A stretch of DNA of 64,000 nucleotides from NCBI GenBank assembly GCA_903907865.1, contig CAIVPR010000074.1:1-64000 (forward strand). The letters are read 5' to 3'. Of this stretch, positions 1 to 7,949 are shown in pieces. Positions within the stretch are counted from its first letter, which is position 1, and the number at the start of each line of letters is the position of its first letter. The notes beneath the pieces are model-generated. The model was given only the letters and a program-made list of their open reading frames with translations. It was not told the DNA's origin and did no database searches. The position numbers and the translations under genes are program-made. The stretch is from an uncultured Acidobacteriia bacterium (GTDB taxonomy: Bacteria > Acidobacteriota > Terriglobia > Bryobacterales > Bryobacteraceae).

Positions 1-186
1 AGGCGGGGACGAACCCGGTTTGCAAAGCTCCGTCAACGGGGTGTGAGCACGGTGCTGGCTGCGGTTGCGGCGGGCAAAACTCATGGCCCGTGGCGGATGG
101 CGCAACACGAGGCAATGTTCATAGCCTTCCCCAACGCCGCAGTCGACTCGCTGGGGCTTCCGAGATTGGACCCCAAGTATGGCTAA
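1..186 (+). CDS. Group II intron reverse transcriptase/maturase, C-terminal fragment (cut by window start)
   Basis: Frame 1 is open from the first base to a TAA and encodes 61 residues. The segment contains GPWRMA, then AFPNA and a terminal DSLGLPRL; this matches the C-terminal tail of bacterial group II intron-encoded reverse transcriptases, where a GPWR.A / A.PNA / LGLP pattern ends the DNA-binding or maturase region. The N-terminal RT domain must lie upstream, outside the window. Domain V of the intron starts about 10 nt after the stop, the usual arrangement for an ORF in domain IV. The protein would splice the intron RNA and drive its mobility. Whether the full gene is intact cannot be seen. 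Confidence 0.8.
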   Translation, partial: RRGRTRFAKLRQRGVSTVLAAVAAGKTHGPWRMAQHEAMFIAFPNAAVDSLGLPRLDPKYG

Positions 187-190
187 ACCC

Positions 191-267
191 ACCGAACCGC
201 CGGATGCGGACCCGCATGTCCGGTGGTGTGGCAGGGGCGGACGGGCGACCGTCCCCCCTATGCCGAT
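191..267 (+). ncRNA. Group II intron 3' end: domains V and VI
   Basis: Bases 196-227 fold as domain V: a 9-bp lower helix (196-204 with 219-227, one G-U), a 2-nt bulge TG at 217-218, a 4-bp upper helix and a GACC tetraloop at 209-212. Bases 233-259 fold as a domain VI hairpin (233-237 with 255-259 and 239-244 with 249-254, GCGA loop, C238 bulged). The sequence then ends in TGCCGAT, like the usual 3' splice region ending in GAT. It directly follows the maturase stop. The exact 3' splice site is inferred, not proven; the following sequence would be the 3' exon. Confidence 0.8.
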
Positions 268-310
268 TGCTCGTTGGAACGCAACAGACTTGGACACACT
301 GCGGTCATAC

Positions 311-339
311 CCGGATGGGCCCAGAAAAGGCCCATCCGG
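311..339. terminator. Perfect 11-bp hairpin, terminator-like
   Basis: CCGGATGGGCC at 311-321 pairs perfectly with 329-339 around a 7-nt loop. It lies 12 nt beyond the end of the minus-strand hicBA remnant and about 44 nt beyond the group II intron. No U-tract follows on either strand, so classical Rho-independent termination is uncertain; it probably marks the end of the hicB transcript. Confidence 0.5.
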
Positions 340-350
340 GCCGTAATGGT

Positions 351-413
351 TCAGGACTTCAGAAATTCATCCACTTCGATACCGCCCTGCTTGAATCCGC
401 TGAGTCGCCCCAC
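351..413 (-). pseudogene. hicA toxin remnant with internal deletion
   Basis: A GTG codon 5 nt after the hicB stop opens a 20-residue frame that starts VGRLSGF and ends KQGGIEVDEFLKS before TGA. The first part resembles the N-terminus of HicA-type mRNA interferases (M-G-[KR]-L-x-G-F) and the second their C-terminus (K/RQAG-x-x-x-DEFL). The roughly 50 residues between, including the GSH catalytic region, are absent. Position right behind hicB supports this reading. The likely result is a dead toxin produced by an in-frame internal deletion. The family match is from memory of HicA termini and rests on short segments. Confidence 0.6.
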
Positions 414-418
414 CTGAA

Positions 419-649
419 TTACGCGGCAATCAGAATCGTGAAATCCCGACCTGCCCGCATGGATTGAAGAAAGAGATCGCCTTCCCGTTCCCGCCGGGCC
501 TCGACGAGCCGTTCGGCTACGTCGCGTGCGATTTCCAAGGCCTCGGCCACGGTCCGACCTTGCGCCACCAATCCGGGCATGTCCTCCGACGTCGCTAGGA
601 AGATCCCTTCGGGTAGAGCTTCGATTCGTACGTTCAGCGCGAGTTCCAT
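419..649 (-). CDS. hicB: HicB-like antitoxin (partner toxin deleted)
   Basis: The 76-residue protein has the compact HicB-type fold signature: a beta strand (ALNVRIEALPEG), a D-MPGL-x-x-QG turn and an amphipathic helix (EALEIARDVAERLVEARR). HicB proteins bind and inhibit the HicA RNase and often repress their operon. The frame extends 36 codons further upstream, but those residues are not conserved-looking; the ATG used here has AGGAA just before it and a GATAAT box 7 nt upstream, so it is preferred. The gene directly downstream is only a hicA remnant, so this looks like an orphan antitoxin. Confidence 0.75.
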   Translation of the reverse strand: MELALNVRIEALPEGIFLATSEDMPGLVAQGRTVAEALEIARDVAERLVEARREREGDLFLQSMRAGRDFTILIAA

Positions 650-656
650 CGTTCCT

Positions 657-662
657 ATTATC
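657..662 (-). promoter_or_regulatory. Candidate -10 box for hicB
   Basis: GATAAT on the minus strand ends 7 nt before the hicB ATG, which would put the transcript start at or within a base or two of the start codon. No convincing -35 element was identified. Confidence 0.35.
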
Positions 663-807
663 CCGCATCTCAAAGCGGCGATTGCCGGACGAACCCAGCC
701 GCGAAACCGGCTCGCCACCGGCACAGGACAGCTGCCAGCAGTCGACATCACATCCAAAGGTGGAGACTACCCGGAACGGGGCCGCGCGTTCTCGCTCGGC
801 CAGCCCG

Positions 808-1437
808 CTAGAAGAATCTGACGTTCTGGAGCTGGAACTGGAACGGGTCGTCCGGTCCGGCTCCGCCGCCTGTCATAAGAATGTCCGCGGACGCGATCCC
901 GACCAGAGAGAGCTCGGTGTTTATCGAACTAATGATTGCGGCGTTCATGACGTCTCCTTCCTGGACCTGTGAAGCAACACCGATGAAGATCGTGGCGTTC
1001 GAGGTAAACACTGCCTTCCGGCCGGGCGCCACCCCGGTCCATGTCGCAAGCAGCTTGCCGTCCCGGTAAACGTAGGCATCAATGGCACCAACCTGCAGGT
1101 CGTTGCGGACCTCAATATCCGTAGGGAGTGCGGCACCGGGCGGGTAAAAGACCAGTTGGTCCCCGGATGCCTTCAGCTCCATCGAATAGGCATCCCCGGG
1201 GTAAGCGGAGAACTGGGGGGTATAGTTGCCCCACGCATCCGTGGCATTCACGGTCAACTCTAGCGGGAAGTCGAACGGATGATTATCCCCTTGTCCAAGG
1301 TTCTGGATAACCGTCCATGCAATGGCGAGCTCGTCGGAATCGCTAGCGGCGTTCCGCTGGAAGATCAGGACTTCGCTGTTGTCTTGGTCATTGCTTTGAT
1401 TGATCAGATTGAGCTTGGTTACTTGGTTGGATGCCAT
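808..1437 (-). CDS. Conserved-looking protein of unknown function, 209 aa
   Basis: The product begins MASNQVTKLNLINQSN and continues with segments such as ELAIAWTVIQN and GDNHPF; it is rich in beta-prone stretches and has no signal peptide or membrane segment. I recall hypothetical proteins with a similar LNLINQSND/FQ.N...DELA.AW.VI pattern but no known function. The start is set by an AGGAG motif 8 nt before this ATG; the frame is open for another 46 codons upstream without coding character. It lies alone between hicB and the phosphoesterase gene. It might be a small secreted or intracellular beta-sandwich protein; no function is assigned. Confidence 0.6.
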   Translation of the reverse strand: MASNQVTKLNLINQSNDQDNSEVLIFQRNAASDSDELAIAWTVIQNLGQGDNHPFDFPLELTVNATDAWGNYTPQFSAYPGDAYSMELKASGDQLVFYPPGAALPTDIEVRNDLQVGAIDAYVYRDGKLLATWTGVAPGRKAVFTSNATIFIGVASQVQEGDVMNAAIISSINTELSLVGIASADILMTGGGAGPDDPFQFQLQNVRFF

Positions 1438-1634
1438 CGTGGATCTCCTGCGGGACGCTGCTTGAACCGGCTTCCGCTCCAGAAAAATATACCACGCAAG
1501 GCATGTCCCTGACGCCGCCACCGGGCCCACAGACCGCCCCTCCGGCAGATCCCCAGCGCTGCATGGCGGTCGCACTCGAAACCGTTGGGGCAGATCTCGC
1601 CCGACTTCACGGTCTGCGGCGGATTCCCGAGACT

Positions 1635-4115
1635 CTACCGTGAAAACCGACTAGCCACCGGCACCGGCATGGGCACCCCCGGTCCCTTGATCGCCACCCA
1701 CAGGACCGCGTTCAACTCGTCGTCGTCCGCCTCGTCCTCACGATCAAAGCGCATCTTCTCCGAGCGCCGTGCAGCCGCCGTATTTGTCGGATTCTTGGTG
1801 TCCAGCGGAATTCGCGCCTTCTCCAGCACGTACGGTTTCGCCGCAGCCGCCGTCCCGAAGACGCCAAACATCGGTCGAGCCCCCGCGTCGTAGGTCGTCA
1901 GCGGATGCAGGCCCAGAATGATCTCCATCGTCCGCAGCACCGATGTCTGCGTGTACATCGTGCTGTTCACCGTCCCCTGCTTCACCCACGGTGACACCAC
2001 ATACGCCGGGGCGCGGTGCGAATCCACATGGTCCGGCCCGTTCTGCGCGTCGTCCTCGATGATGAAGATCGCCGTCTCGTTCCAGAACTTGCTCTTCGAC
2101 AGAGCCTCCACCACCATCCCGACCCCCAAATCGTTGTCGGCAGCCAACGAAAGGGGCGACAGTTTGCCCGCCGCGAGGCCGCTCGTGTGATCGTTGCCCA
2201 TCCGCATCAGCATCAACTGCGGCATTTTGCCCGACTTCTCGAAATCCGCCAGTTCCTCGATGAACTCCTTGGCGCGCTCCACGTCCGGGTATTCGAGGTC
2301 GAAACCCCGGTAATTCGGATCGGTCACCGGTGCCAGAATAGAATCGCGAATGCCGGTGATCTGCGTCCCGTCGGCCTCCGCGGTCTTGCGGTTGTCCACG
2401 AAGTAGCCGTAGTTGCGCATCGTGACTCCGGCTTGCGACGCGGCGGTCCAGATGTACCCAGCGGGCGGCGCGTTGGCCGGTTCCTGCCCCTCGTAGTCGT
2501 ACTTCTTCCGCCGACCGGCATAGCTGTTGGGCCACATCTTCTGCGTATAGTCCGGCGCGATGGCGGCCGTGGCCCAGTTGTGGCCGTCGGCGCTGACATC
2601 GGAATTCTCATAGAAGTTGTCGAGCAGCACATAGTCGCGCGCCAGCTTGTGGTGGTTCGGGGTCACGTTTTCGCCGAACAGCACCAACGACGCGTCCCCG
2701 TTGCCTTCCTTGATGTCGCCCAGCACCTGGTCGTAGGTGCGATTTTCCTGCACGATGTAGAGGACGTGCTTGATGGGCCCGTTCGGCCTCACGGGCGATC
2801 CCTCGGGCGAGCCAGTCGCCGACCCCGTCACATCTAGCTTGTCGTCGTTATACGGGGAATTCGCCACCACTTCCTTCGTCATGGCGTCGAGCTTGCCCGC
2901 GTCCGAGGTGTCGACGATCTGCAGCGTGCCCCTCTGGATCCGTCCCACATACTGGATTTCGCCCGTACCCACGTGGACGGCCTCCCCCGCTTTCCGGGGG
3001 CTGGGACCGTCGGGATTCGGGAACGACCGGGGCCCCTTCCCGTTCAGGATCCCCATCTGGCCGTCGGGAAGGCTGAACGCCGCCGTCGGATACCAGCCGG
3101 TCGGTACAAAGCCGAGCACGGTGCTGCGCGGGCCCGTGATGTCGATCACGGCTGCGGCGTTGGCGTCCGAACAGGCCACATAGAGTTGCTTCTTGTCGGC
3201 GGAAATTCCGAGCCCGCTCGGCGTCATGCCCAGCGGCTGGCGCGGGGTCAGCGCCAGGTTGATGTTCTCGATGCGCGTCAGCCGTCCCAAGTCGTCCGCG
3301 CCCATCGTGAAGACGGAATTGGTGTTGCTGGCCGACACGAAGAGGCGCGCCTTTACGCTGGGCTGTTCATCAACTTCGCCGTCGAGCCACACCATGTCGG
3401 TGGGATGCGCGGCAACGCGGACATTGTCCAGCCGATCGCCGTTGGCGGGGTCGTACTGCCCTATGGAGCCGTCCGCCCAGCTGGAAACGTAGAAACTCTT
3501 GCCGCTGGGGTGAAAGAGGATCCGGTACGGACGGCGACCGGTCTTGATGCGCGAAACGATGAAGCCGGACTGCGGGTTGATGACTGCGATGCGGTCGCGG
3601 TAGAGTTCGGTGGCGTAGAGGAGCCGCCCGTCGGGCGACAGCCGCACGTCGCCCACGAAGTCTTCGGGCTTGCGGTCCTTTTCCTCGACCACGGGGAACG
3701 TGCGGGTGGCCGTTAGCTTCCCTGCGGCGAAGGCGAATTCGTAAACCCCGGCCTTGGAGCCGCCCCCGACATAGACGCGGTCGCCAGCCTTGTTCATCGT
3801 GAGTCCAAGCCATGCGTCCGGCACCGGCACGCGGGAGGATTCCTTGCCCGCCGCGAGGTCGATCACGCTAATGGTGGGCGGGTTGTAGCCGCCGTTCAGC
3901 ACGAGGAGGTATTGCCCGTCGCGCGAGGCGACTTGCGCCATCGGAAACGTCTCCACCGGGATCTGCTTGCCGGAGGGTTTGATCCGCCAGCCGCTGCTGA
4001 GGAGGAAGCTACCGTCGGGGAGGAAGCCCACCTGTTCGCGGGGGGCAGGTTGGGACATGAGCACGACGGTGGTGGCCGCCAGAAACAGGACGAGCGCGGG
4101 GGTCTTCATGTACAC
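1635..4115 (-). CDS. Exported beta-propeller / phosphoesterase fusion (YncE plus alkaline-phosphatase-like)
   Basis: The 826-residue protein has an N-terminal signal sequence (MKTPALVLFLAATTVV), a YVTN/YncE-type propeller over roughly residues 40-400 with repeats such as RVYVGGGSK, LYATELYRDRI and QLYVACSDAN, and from about residue 445 a phosphoesterase domain beginning KHVLYIVQENRTYDQVLGD. The latter is the acid-phosphatase/phospholipase C type of the alkaline phosphatase superfamily, with metal-ligand-like EDDAQNGPDHVDSHR near the end. Together this is the known bifunctional YncE/alkaline phosphatase family, presumably periplasmic. It starts 4 nt after the nadE stop, so it is probably co-transcribed with it. 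The substrate is unknown. Confidence 0.85.
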   Translation of the reverse strand: MYMKTPALVLFLAATTVVLMSQPAPREQVGFLPDGSFLLSSGWRIKPSGKQIPVETFPMAQVASRDGQYLLVLNGGYNPPTISVIDLAAGKESSRVPVPDAWLGLTMNKAGDRVYVGGGSKAGVYEFAFAAGKLTATRTFPVVEEKDRKPEDFVGDVRLSPDGRLLYATELYRDRIAVINPQSGFIVSRIKTGRRPYRILFHPSGKSFYVSSWADGSIGQYDPANGDRLDNVRVAAHPTDMVWLDGEVDEQPSVKARLFVSASNTNSVFTMGADDLGRLTRIENINLALTPRQPLGMTPSGLGISADKKQLYVACSDANAAAVIDITGPRSTVLGFVPTGWYPTAAFSLPDGQMGILNGKGPRSFPNPDGPSPRKAGEAVHVGTGEIQYVGRIQRGTLQIVDTSDAGKLDAMTKEVVANSPYNDDKLDVTGSATGSPEGSPVRPNGPIKHVLYIVQENRTYDQVLGDIKEGNGDASLVLFGENVTPNHHKLARDYVLLDNFYENSDVSADGHNWATAAIAPDYTQKMWPNSYAGRRKKYDYEGQEPANAPPAGYIWTAASQAGVTMRNYGYFVDNRKTAEADGTQITGIRDSILAPVTDPNYRGFDLEYPDVERAKEFIEELADFEKSGKMPQLMLMRMGNDHTSGLAAGKLSPLSLAADNDLGVGMVVEALSKSKFWNETAIFIIEDDAQNGPDHVDSHRAPAYVVSPWVKQGTVNSTMYTQTSVLRTMEIILGLHPLTTYDAGARPMFGVFGTAAAAKPYVLEKARIPLDTKNPTNTAAARRSEKMRFDREDEADDDELNAVLWVAIKGPGVPMPVPVASRFSR

Positions 4116-4119
4116 CTTT

Positions 4120-5787
4120 TTATTCGTTTTCGAAATAGCGTTGCGCGATGGGGAAGCGTCGGCCGATGCCGAATGCCTTCGACGTTACCTTGAGGCCCGG
4201 CGCGGCCTGTTGCCGTTTGTATTCGTTGCGGTCGACCTTGAGCGCCACATCTTGCACCAGCGGCAGTGGCAGTCCGAGCTCCTCCGCGATTTCCGCAGCC
4301 GACCGGAACTCCTCCACATAGAGGCGCAGGATGGCGTCGAGAACGTCGTAAGGTGGCAGCGAATCGCTGTCCTTTTGGTCGGGACGGAGTTCGGCGGAGG
4401 GCGGTTTCACGAACACCGACTCGGGAATGGCCCCTTCATGCCGACGGTTGCCTTCCCGTGAAAGCTCGTAGACCATAGTCTTGGGCACGTCGCTGATGAG
4501 CGCCAGCCCACCGCACATGTCGCCGTAGAGGGTGCAGTAGCCGACCGCGATCTCGCTCTTGTTGCCCGTCGTCAGCACCACGGCCCCGAACTTGTTGGAG
4601 ATCGACATCAGCGTGAGGCCGCGCAGCCGAGCTTGGATGTTTTCCTCGGCCACGCCGGGCCGGGTGCCAGCGAAGACTCCTGCCAGGGTGCGGGTCATCT
4701 CCTCGTACGCGGGGGTGATGGGGATGATGTCGAACTGGATTCCAAGTCGTTCGGCCATTTCGCGCGCGTCGCGCACCGAGTGGTCCGAGGAAAACGGCCC
4801 GGGCATCGCCACGCCGCGCACGTTTTCCCGGCCCACGGCGTCCACCGCGAGCACGGCCACCAGCGACGAGTCAATGCCGCCACTCAATCCGATCAGCACT
4901 TGCCGGAAACCACACTTGCCCAGATAGTCGCGGGTGCCGAGGACCAGCGCCTCGTAGACGGCCTCGATTTCACCCGGAAAATCGGCATTCAGGTCGCCGG
5001 TTCCAGCGCCGGTATCGACCACCACCAGATCCTCGGCGAAGGATTTGGCTGTTCCCAGCAAATTCCCCTCGGCATCCATGGCGAAACTGGAGCCATCGAA
5101 GATGACTTGGTCGTTGCCGCCAACTTGGTTGACCATCACGACCGGCTTCCCGTAGCGGCGAGCCATCGAACGGATCATTTCGTGCCGCAGTTCGCGTTTG
5201 CCGATGTGGAACGGGGAGGCGTTGATGCTGACCAGCAGGTCGCCGCCTTGGGTCATGAGTTCCTCGACGGGGTCGCGGGAATACAGGCGCGGATGCCAGA
5301 AGAGTTTGTCGTTCCAGGCGTCCTCGCAGATGGTGAGGGCAACGTTAGTGCCTTTGGTTCCGGTGCCGGTGCGCCACAAAGTCTGTTTGTCGGCAGGGAC
5401 GAAGTTGCGGGCTTCGTCGAAGACATCGTAGGTGGGAAGCAGGATTTTCTGCTGCCGCATGAGGATCTCGCCGCCCCTGAGGATCGCGGCTGAGTTGGTG
5501 GCGCGCTTGCCGGTCGTCTTCTCAGAACGACCGACGTAGCCGGCAATGACGGCGAGCGGGAGATCGGCCGTCGCCTCCGCCAGCTTGAGCAGCGATTCCT
5601 CGGCCGCAGGGATGAAGCTGCGCTTCTCGACGAGGTCGCGCGGGGGGTACCCTGTTACGCAGAGTTCCGGGAACACGACGAGTTCCGCCCCGCGTTCGGC
5701 GGCTGCCCGCGCGTACCGGGTGCAGAGGGCGACGTTGCCGGCAAGGTCGCCGACCGTGGGATTGATCTGCCCGAGGGCGATCCGCAT
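4120..5787 (-). CDS. nadE: Glutamine-dependent NAD+ synthetase
   Basis: The 555-residue protein makes NAD+ from deamido-NAD+ and ATP, using ammonia from glutamine. The N-terminal nitrilase-type glutaminase carries Glu in VVFPELCVTGYPP, Lys in QKILLPTYD and the nucleophile Cys in ALTICEDAW. The C-terminal ATP pyrophosphatase has the SGGIDS loop beginning about residue 302, followed by a conserved TTGNKSE segment. Length fits the two-domain bacterial type. It is the first gene of a two-gene minus-strand unit with the phosphoesterase and lies divergently from sppA, about 240 nt apart. Confidence 0.95.
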   Translation of the reverse strand: MRIALGQINPTVGDLAGNVALCTRYARAAAERGAELVVFPELCVTGYPPRDLVEKRSFIPAAEESLLKLAEATADLPLAVIAGYVGRSEKTTGKRATNSAAILRGGEILMRQQKILLPTYDVFDEARNFVPADKQTLWRTGTGTKGTNVALTICEDAWNDKLFWHPRLYSRDPVEELMTQGGDLLVSINASPFHIGKRELRHEMIRSMARRYGKPVVMVNQVGGNDQVIFDGSSFAMDAEGNLLGTAKSFAEDLVVVDTGAGTGDLNADFPGEIEAVYEALVLGTRDYLGKCGFRQVLIGLSGGIDSSLVAVLAVDAVGRENVRGVAMPGPFSSDHSVRDAREMAERLGIQFDIIPITPAYEEMTRTLAGVFAGTRPGVAEENIQARLRGLTLMSISNKFGAVVLTTGNKSEIAVGYCTLYGDMCGGLALISDVPKTMVYELSREGNRRHEGAIPESVFVKPPSAELRPDQKDSDSLPPYDVLDAILRLYVEEFRSAAEIAEELGLPLPLVQDVALKVDRNEYKRQQAAPGLKVTSKAFGIGRRFPIAQRYFENE

Positions 5788-6025
5788 GAACTTTCAGTTT
5801 AGCTGTCCCGTCGCCTTTACGCCTGTTTATGGATCGGACGGGCTGAAGGGCCCTCCGCCGATTGTCCGACGCCCGTGCCTTTGCGCTTGTCGGCCAGGCA
5901 TGAAACGGCGAAATTCCTGGGTGGTGCGCCGGGGTCCAGCGCGGGGTGGAAACGTGGACGCCAGCAAACCGGCTTCGTGGGGCAAGACCACCCTCACCGT
6001 GCTAAGGTCAGACTGAAAGAACAAA

Positions 6026-7783
6026 ATGGGCAGGTATCTTCTCGGAGTATTGACTGGCGTGGTTCTGGTCGTCGTGTTGTGCGTCGCCGGGCTGTTCGCG
6101 GCGGCGTCGCTGAAGTCGCGGGCCCCTACGGTGGCCGACGGCAGCACGTTGGTGCTGCGCATTTCGGGCGAGGTGCCGGAGCGGGCGCCACTCGAGATCC
6201 CCTTCCCGTTCGGCGGCGACAAGGAGACATTGACAGTCCAGAACATCTGGTCGGTGTTGCGTCGTGCGGCTGCGGACAGCCGAATCAAGGCGGTCGTCCT
6301 GCAGCCCGAAGGTGCCACGCTGGGCTGGGCCAAAATGCAGGAGATCCGGCGCGACCTCGACGAGTTCCGCAAGTCCGGCAAGCCCGTCTACGCCTATCTT
6401 CGGACAGCCTCGTCCCGCGACTACTACCTGGCCGCCGGGGCTTCCCGCATCTACTTGGGACCCAGTGACGGCCTGAACGTCAAAGGTGTCGCACTCGGCT
6501 TGATGTACTACAAAGGCACGCTGGACAAACTGGGCGTGCAGGTCGAAGTGGAACATGCCGGGAAGTACAAGGATTTCGGGGACAGCTACACGCGCACCTC
6601 GATGAGTCCCGAGACCAAGGAGGTGCTCAACGGCATCGCCGACAACGTCTACGGCGACCTTATTGCCGCCATCGCACGCGGCCGCAAGCGTCCCGAGGCC
6701 GAAATCCGGGCCACCATCGACGAGGGGCCCTTCATCGCAGCCCAAGCCAAGGCAAAGGGCTTGGTGGATGACATCAAGTACGAGGACGAGATGTGGGCCG
6801 ATCTGAAGAAGGTCCTCAAGCAGACCGAGTTGAAGAAAATGTCGGCCCACGACTATGCCCTCGTCCCCGACGGGGCCGCTGCGTCCCCCGACCGGATCGG
6901 ATTTGTGGTCGCAGAGGGCGAGATTACGCGCGGCGATGCCAATTCGACCGACGACAGCGGACTGGAGTCCAACCAGTTCGTGCGAATGATCAACAAGGTT
7001 GCAGCCGACTCGACATTGAAGGGCGTCATCGTCCGCATCGACTCGCCGGGTGGCGAAGTCCCCGCGTCGGACGAAATGTGGCGGGCGATGCAGGAACTGC
7101 ACCGGAAGAAGCCGGTTGTGATTTCGATGTCGGATGTGGCGGCCTCGGGCGGGTACTACATGGCGATGTCGGGCGACCCTATTGTGGCGTATCCGGGAAC
7201 CGAGACGGGCTCGATCGGGGTTGTTTTCGGCAAGCCCAACCTGCGGGGCTTGTACGACAAGGTTGGGTTGTCGAAGGATTACATCAGCCGGGGGAAGCTG
7301 GCGTTGATGGAGTCGGACTACCAGCCGTTGTCGCCGGCAGGCCGCGCCAAGCTTCGGGAAGGAATCGACGCTACCTATGTAGATTTCGTGGGGAAGGTCG
7401 CGGCCTCGCGCAAGCGCCCGTTCGCGGAGGTCGAGCCCCTCGCCCAAGGTCGGGTATGGATGGGCGACCAAGCCAAGGCCAACGGCTTGGTGGACGAATT
7501 GGGCGGCATCGACCGGGCGCTCGAAATGGTTCGCAAGAAGGCCGGGATTCCAGCCACGGCGAAGGTTCACCTTGTGGTGTTTCCGGGCAAGCGCAGTTGG
7601 TTGGATTTGCTGACGCACGCAGCCTCGGAAACCGCTGAATCGGACGCTGAAGCGCGCATTTCGGGTCTGCTGTCGCGTTCCGGCCTGGAGCCGCTGCGCG
7701 CGGCTTGGCGCGACCCGAGGCTGCGCGTGTGGATGCGGGGCGGCATGTTGCGGATGGCACCGTTCTCCTTGGAATTCCGATGA
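6026..7783 (+). CDS. sppA: Signal peptide peptidase SppA (protease IV, long form)
   Basis: The 585-residue protein has an N-terminal membrane anchor (LLGVLTGVVLVVVLCVAGLF) and two tandem SppA/ClpP-like domains, as in the 67-kDa E. coli enzyme. It cleaves released signal peptides in the membrane. The general-base Lys is in the first repeat (AGKYKDFGDS, about Lys182) and the nucleophile Ser in the second (SDVAASGGYYMA, Ser374), matching the split catalytic dyad of the family. Downstream is a 166-nt non-coding leader and then the metal-transport genes; no promoter was evident in the 238-nt gap upstream. Confidence 0.93.
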   Translation: MGRYLLGVLTGVVLVVVLCVAGLFAAASLKSRAPTVADGSTLVLRISGEVPERAPLEIPFPFGGDKETLTVQNIWSVLRRAAADSRIKAVVLQPEGATLGWAKMQEIRRDLDEFRKSGKPVYAYLRTASSRDYYLAAGASRIYLGPSDGLNVKGVALGLMYYKGTLDKLGVQVEVEHAGKYKDFGDSYTRTSMSPETKEVLNGIADNVYGDLIAAIARGRKRPEAEIRATIDEGPFIAAQAKAKGLVDDIKYEDEMWADLKKVLKQTELKKMSAHDYALVPDGAAASPDRIGFVVAEGEITRGDANSTDDSGLESNQFVRMINKVAADSTLKGVIVRIDSPGGEVPASDEMWRAMQELHRKKPVVISMSDVAASGGYYMAMSGDPIVAYPGTETGSIGVVFGKPNLRGLYDKVGLSKDYISRGKLALMESDYQPLSPAGRAKLREGIDATYVDFVGKVAASRKRPFAEVEPLAQGRVWMGDQAKANGLVDELGGIDRALEMVRKKAGIPATAKVHLVVFPGKRSWLDLLTHAASETAESDAEARISGLLSRSGLEPLRAAWRDPRLRVWMRGGMLRMAPFSLEFR

Positions 7784-7949
7784 ATCGGGGGGGCGGGATT
7801 TTTCCCTTGCAATGGACCACCCCCGTGCGGGATATTGGTTCAGGTAGTCCGAACCAGATGTAGAGCGCCGCCAGTCCGCACAGTCACCTTGACCCAACCG
7901 GGTCATCGTGTGCCGCCTCTTGTTCGGAGTCCCACGACGGACGGCGCGT
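7784..7949 (+). promoter_or_regulatory. Possible structured leader before the MgtE-gate/Nramp operon
   Basis: The gap between sppA and the next gene holds two small perfect hairpins: GGTTC...GAACC at about 7837-7855 and GACCC...GGGTC at 7891-7904, plus a short GGGA-TTTTT-CCC element just after sppA. The stretch could be a leader sensing metal, but I could not match it to the M-box or yybP-ykoY consensus. It may equally be ordinary intergenic DNA. Confidence 0.25.

Noticed and set aside
5788-6025. Coding frame running into sppA from upstream (starting near 5875)
   Set aside because: It is Arg-rich without motifs and overlaps sppA in another frame; the region is the divergent nadE-sppA spacer.
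7784-7949. M-box (Mg2+) or yybP-ykoY (Mn2+) riboswitch before the MgtE-gate gene
   Set aside because: I looked for the conserved core sequences of both and did not find them; only small generic hairpins are present.
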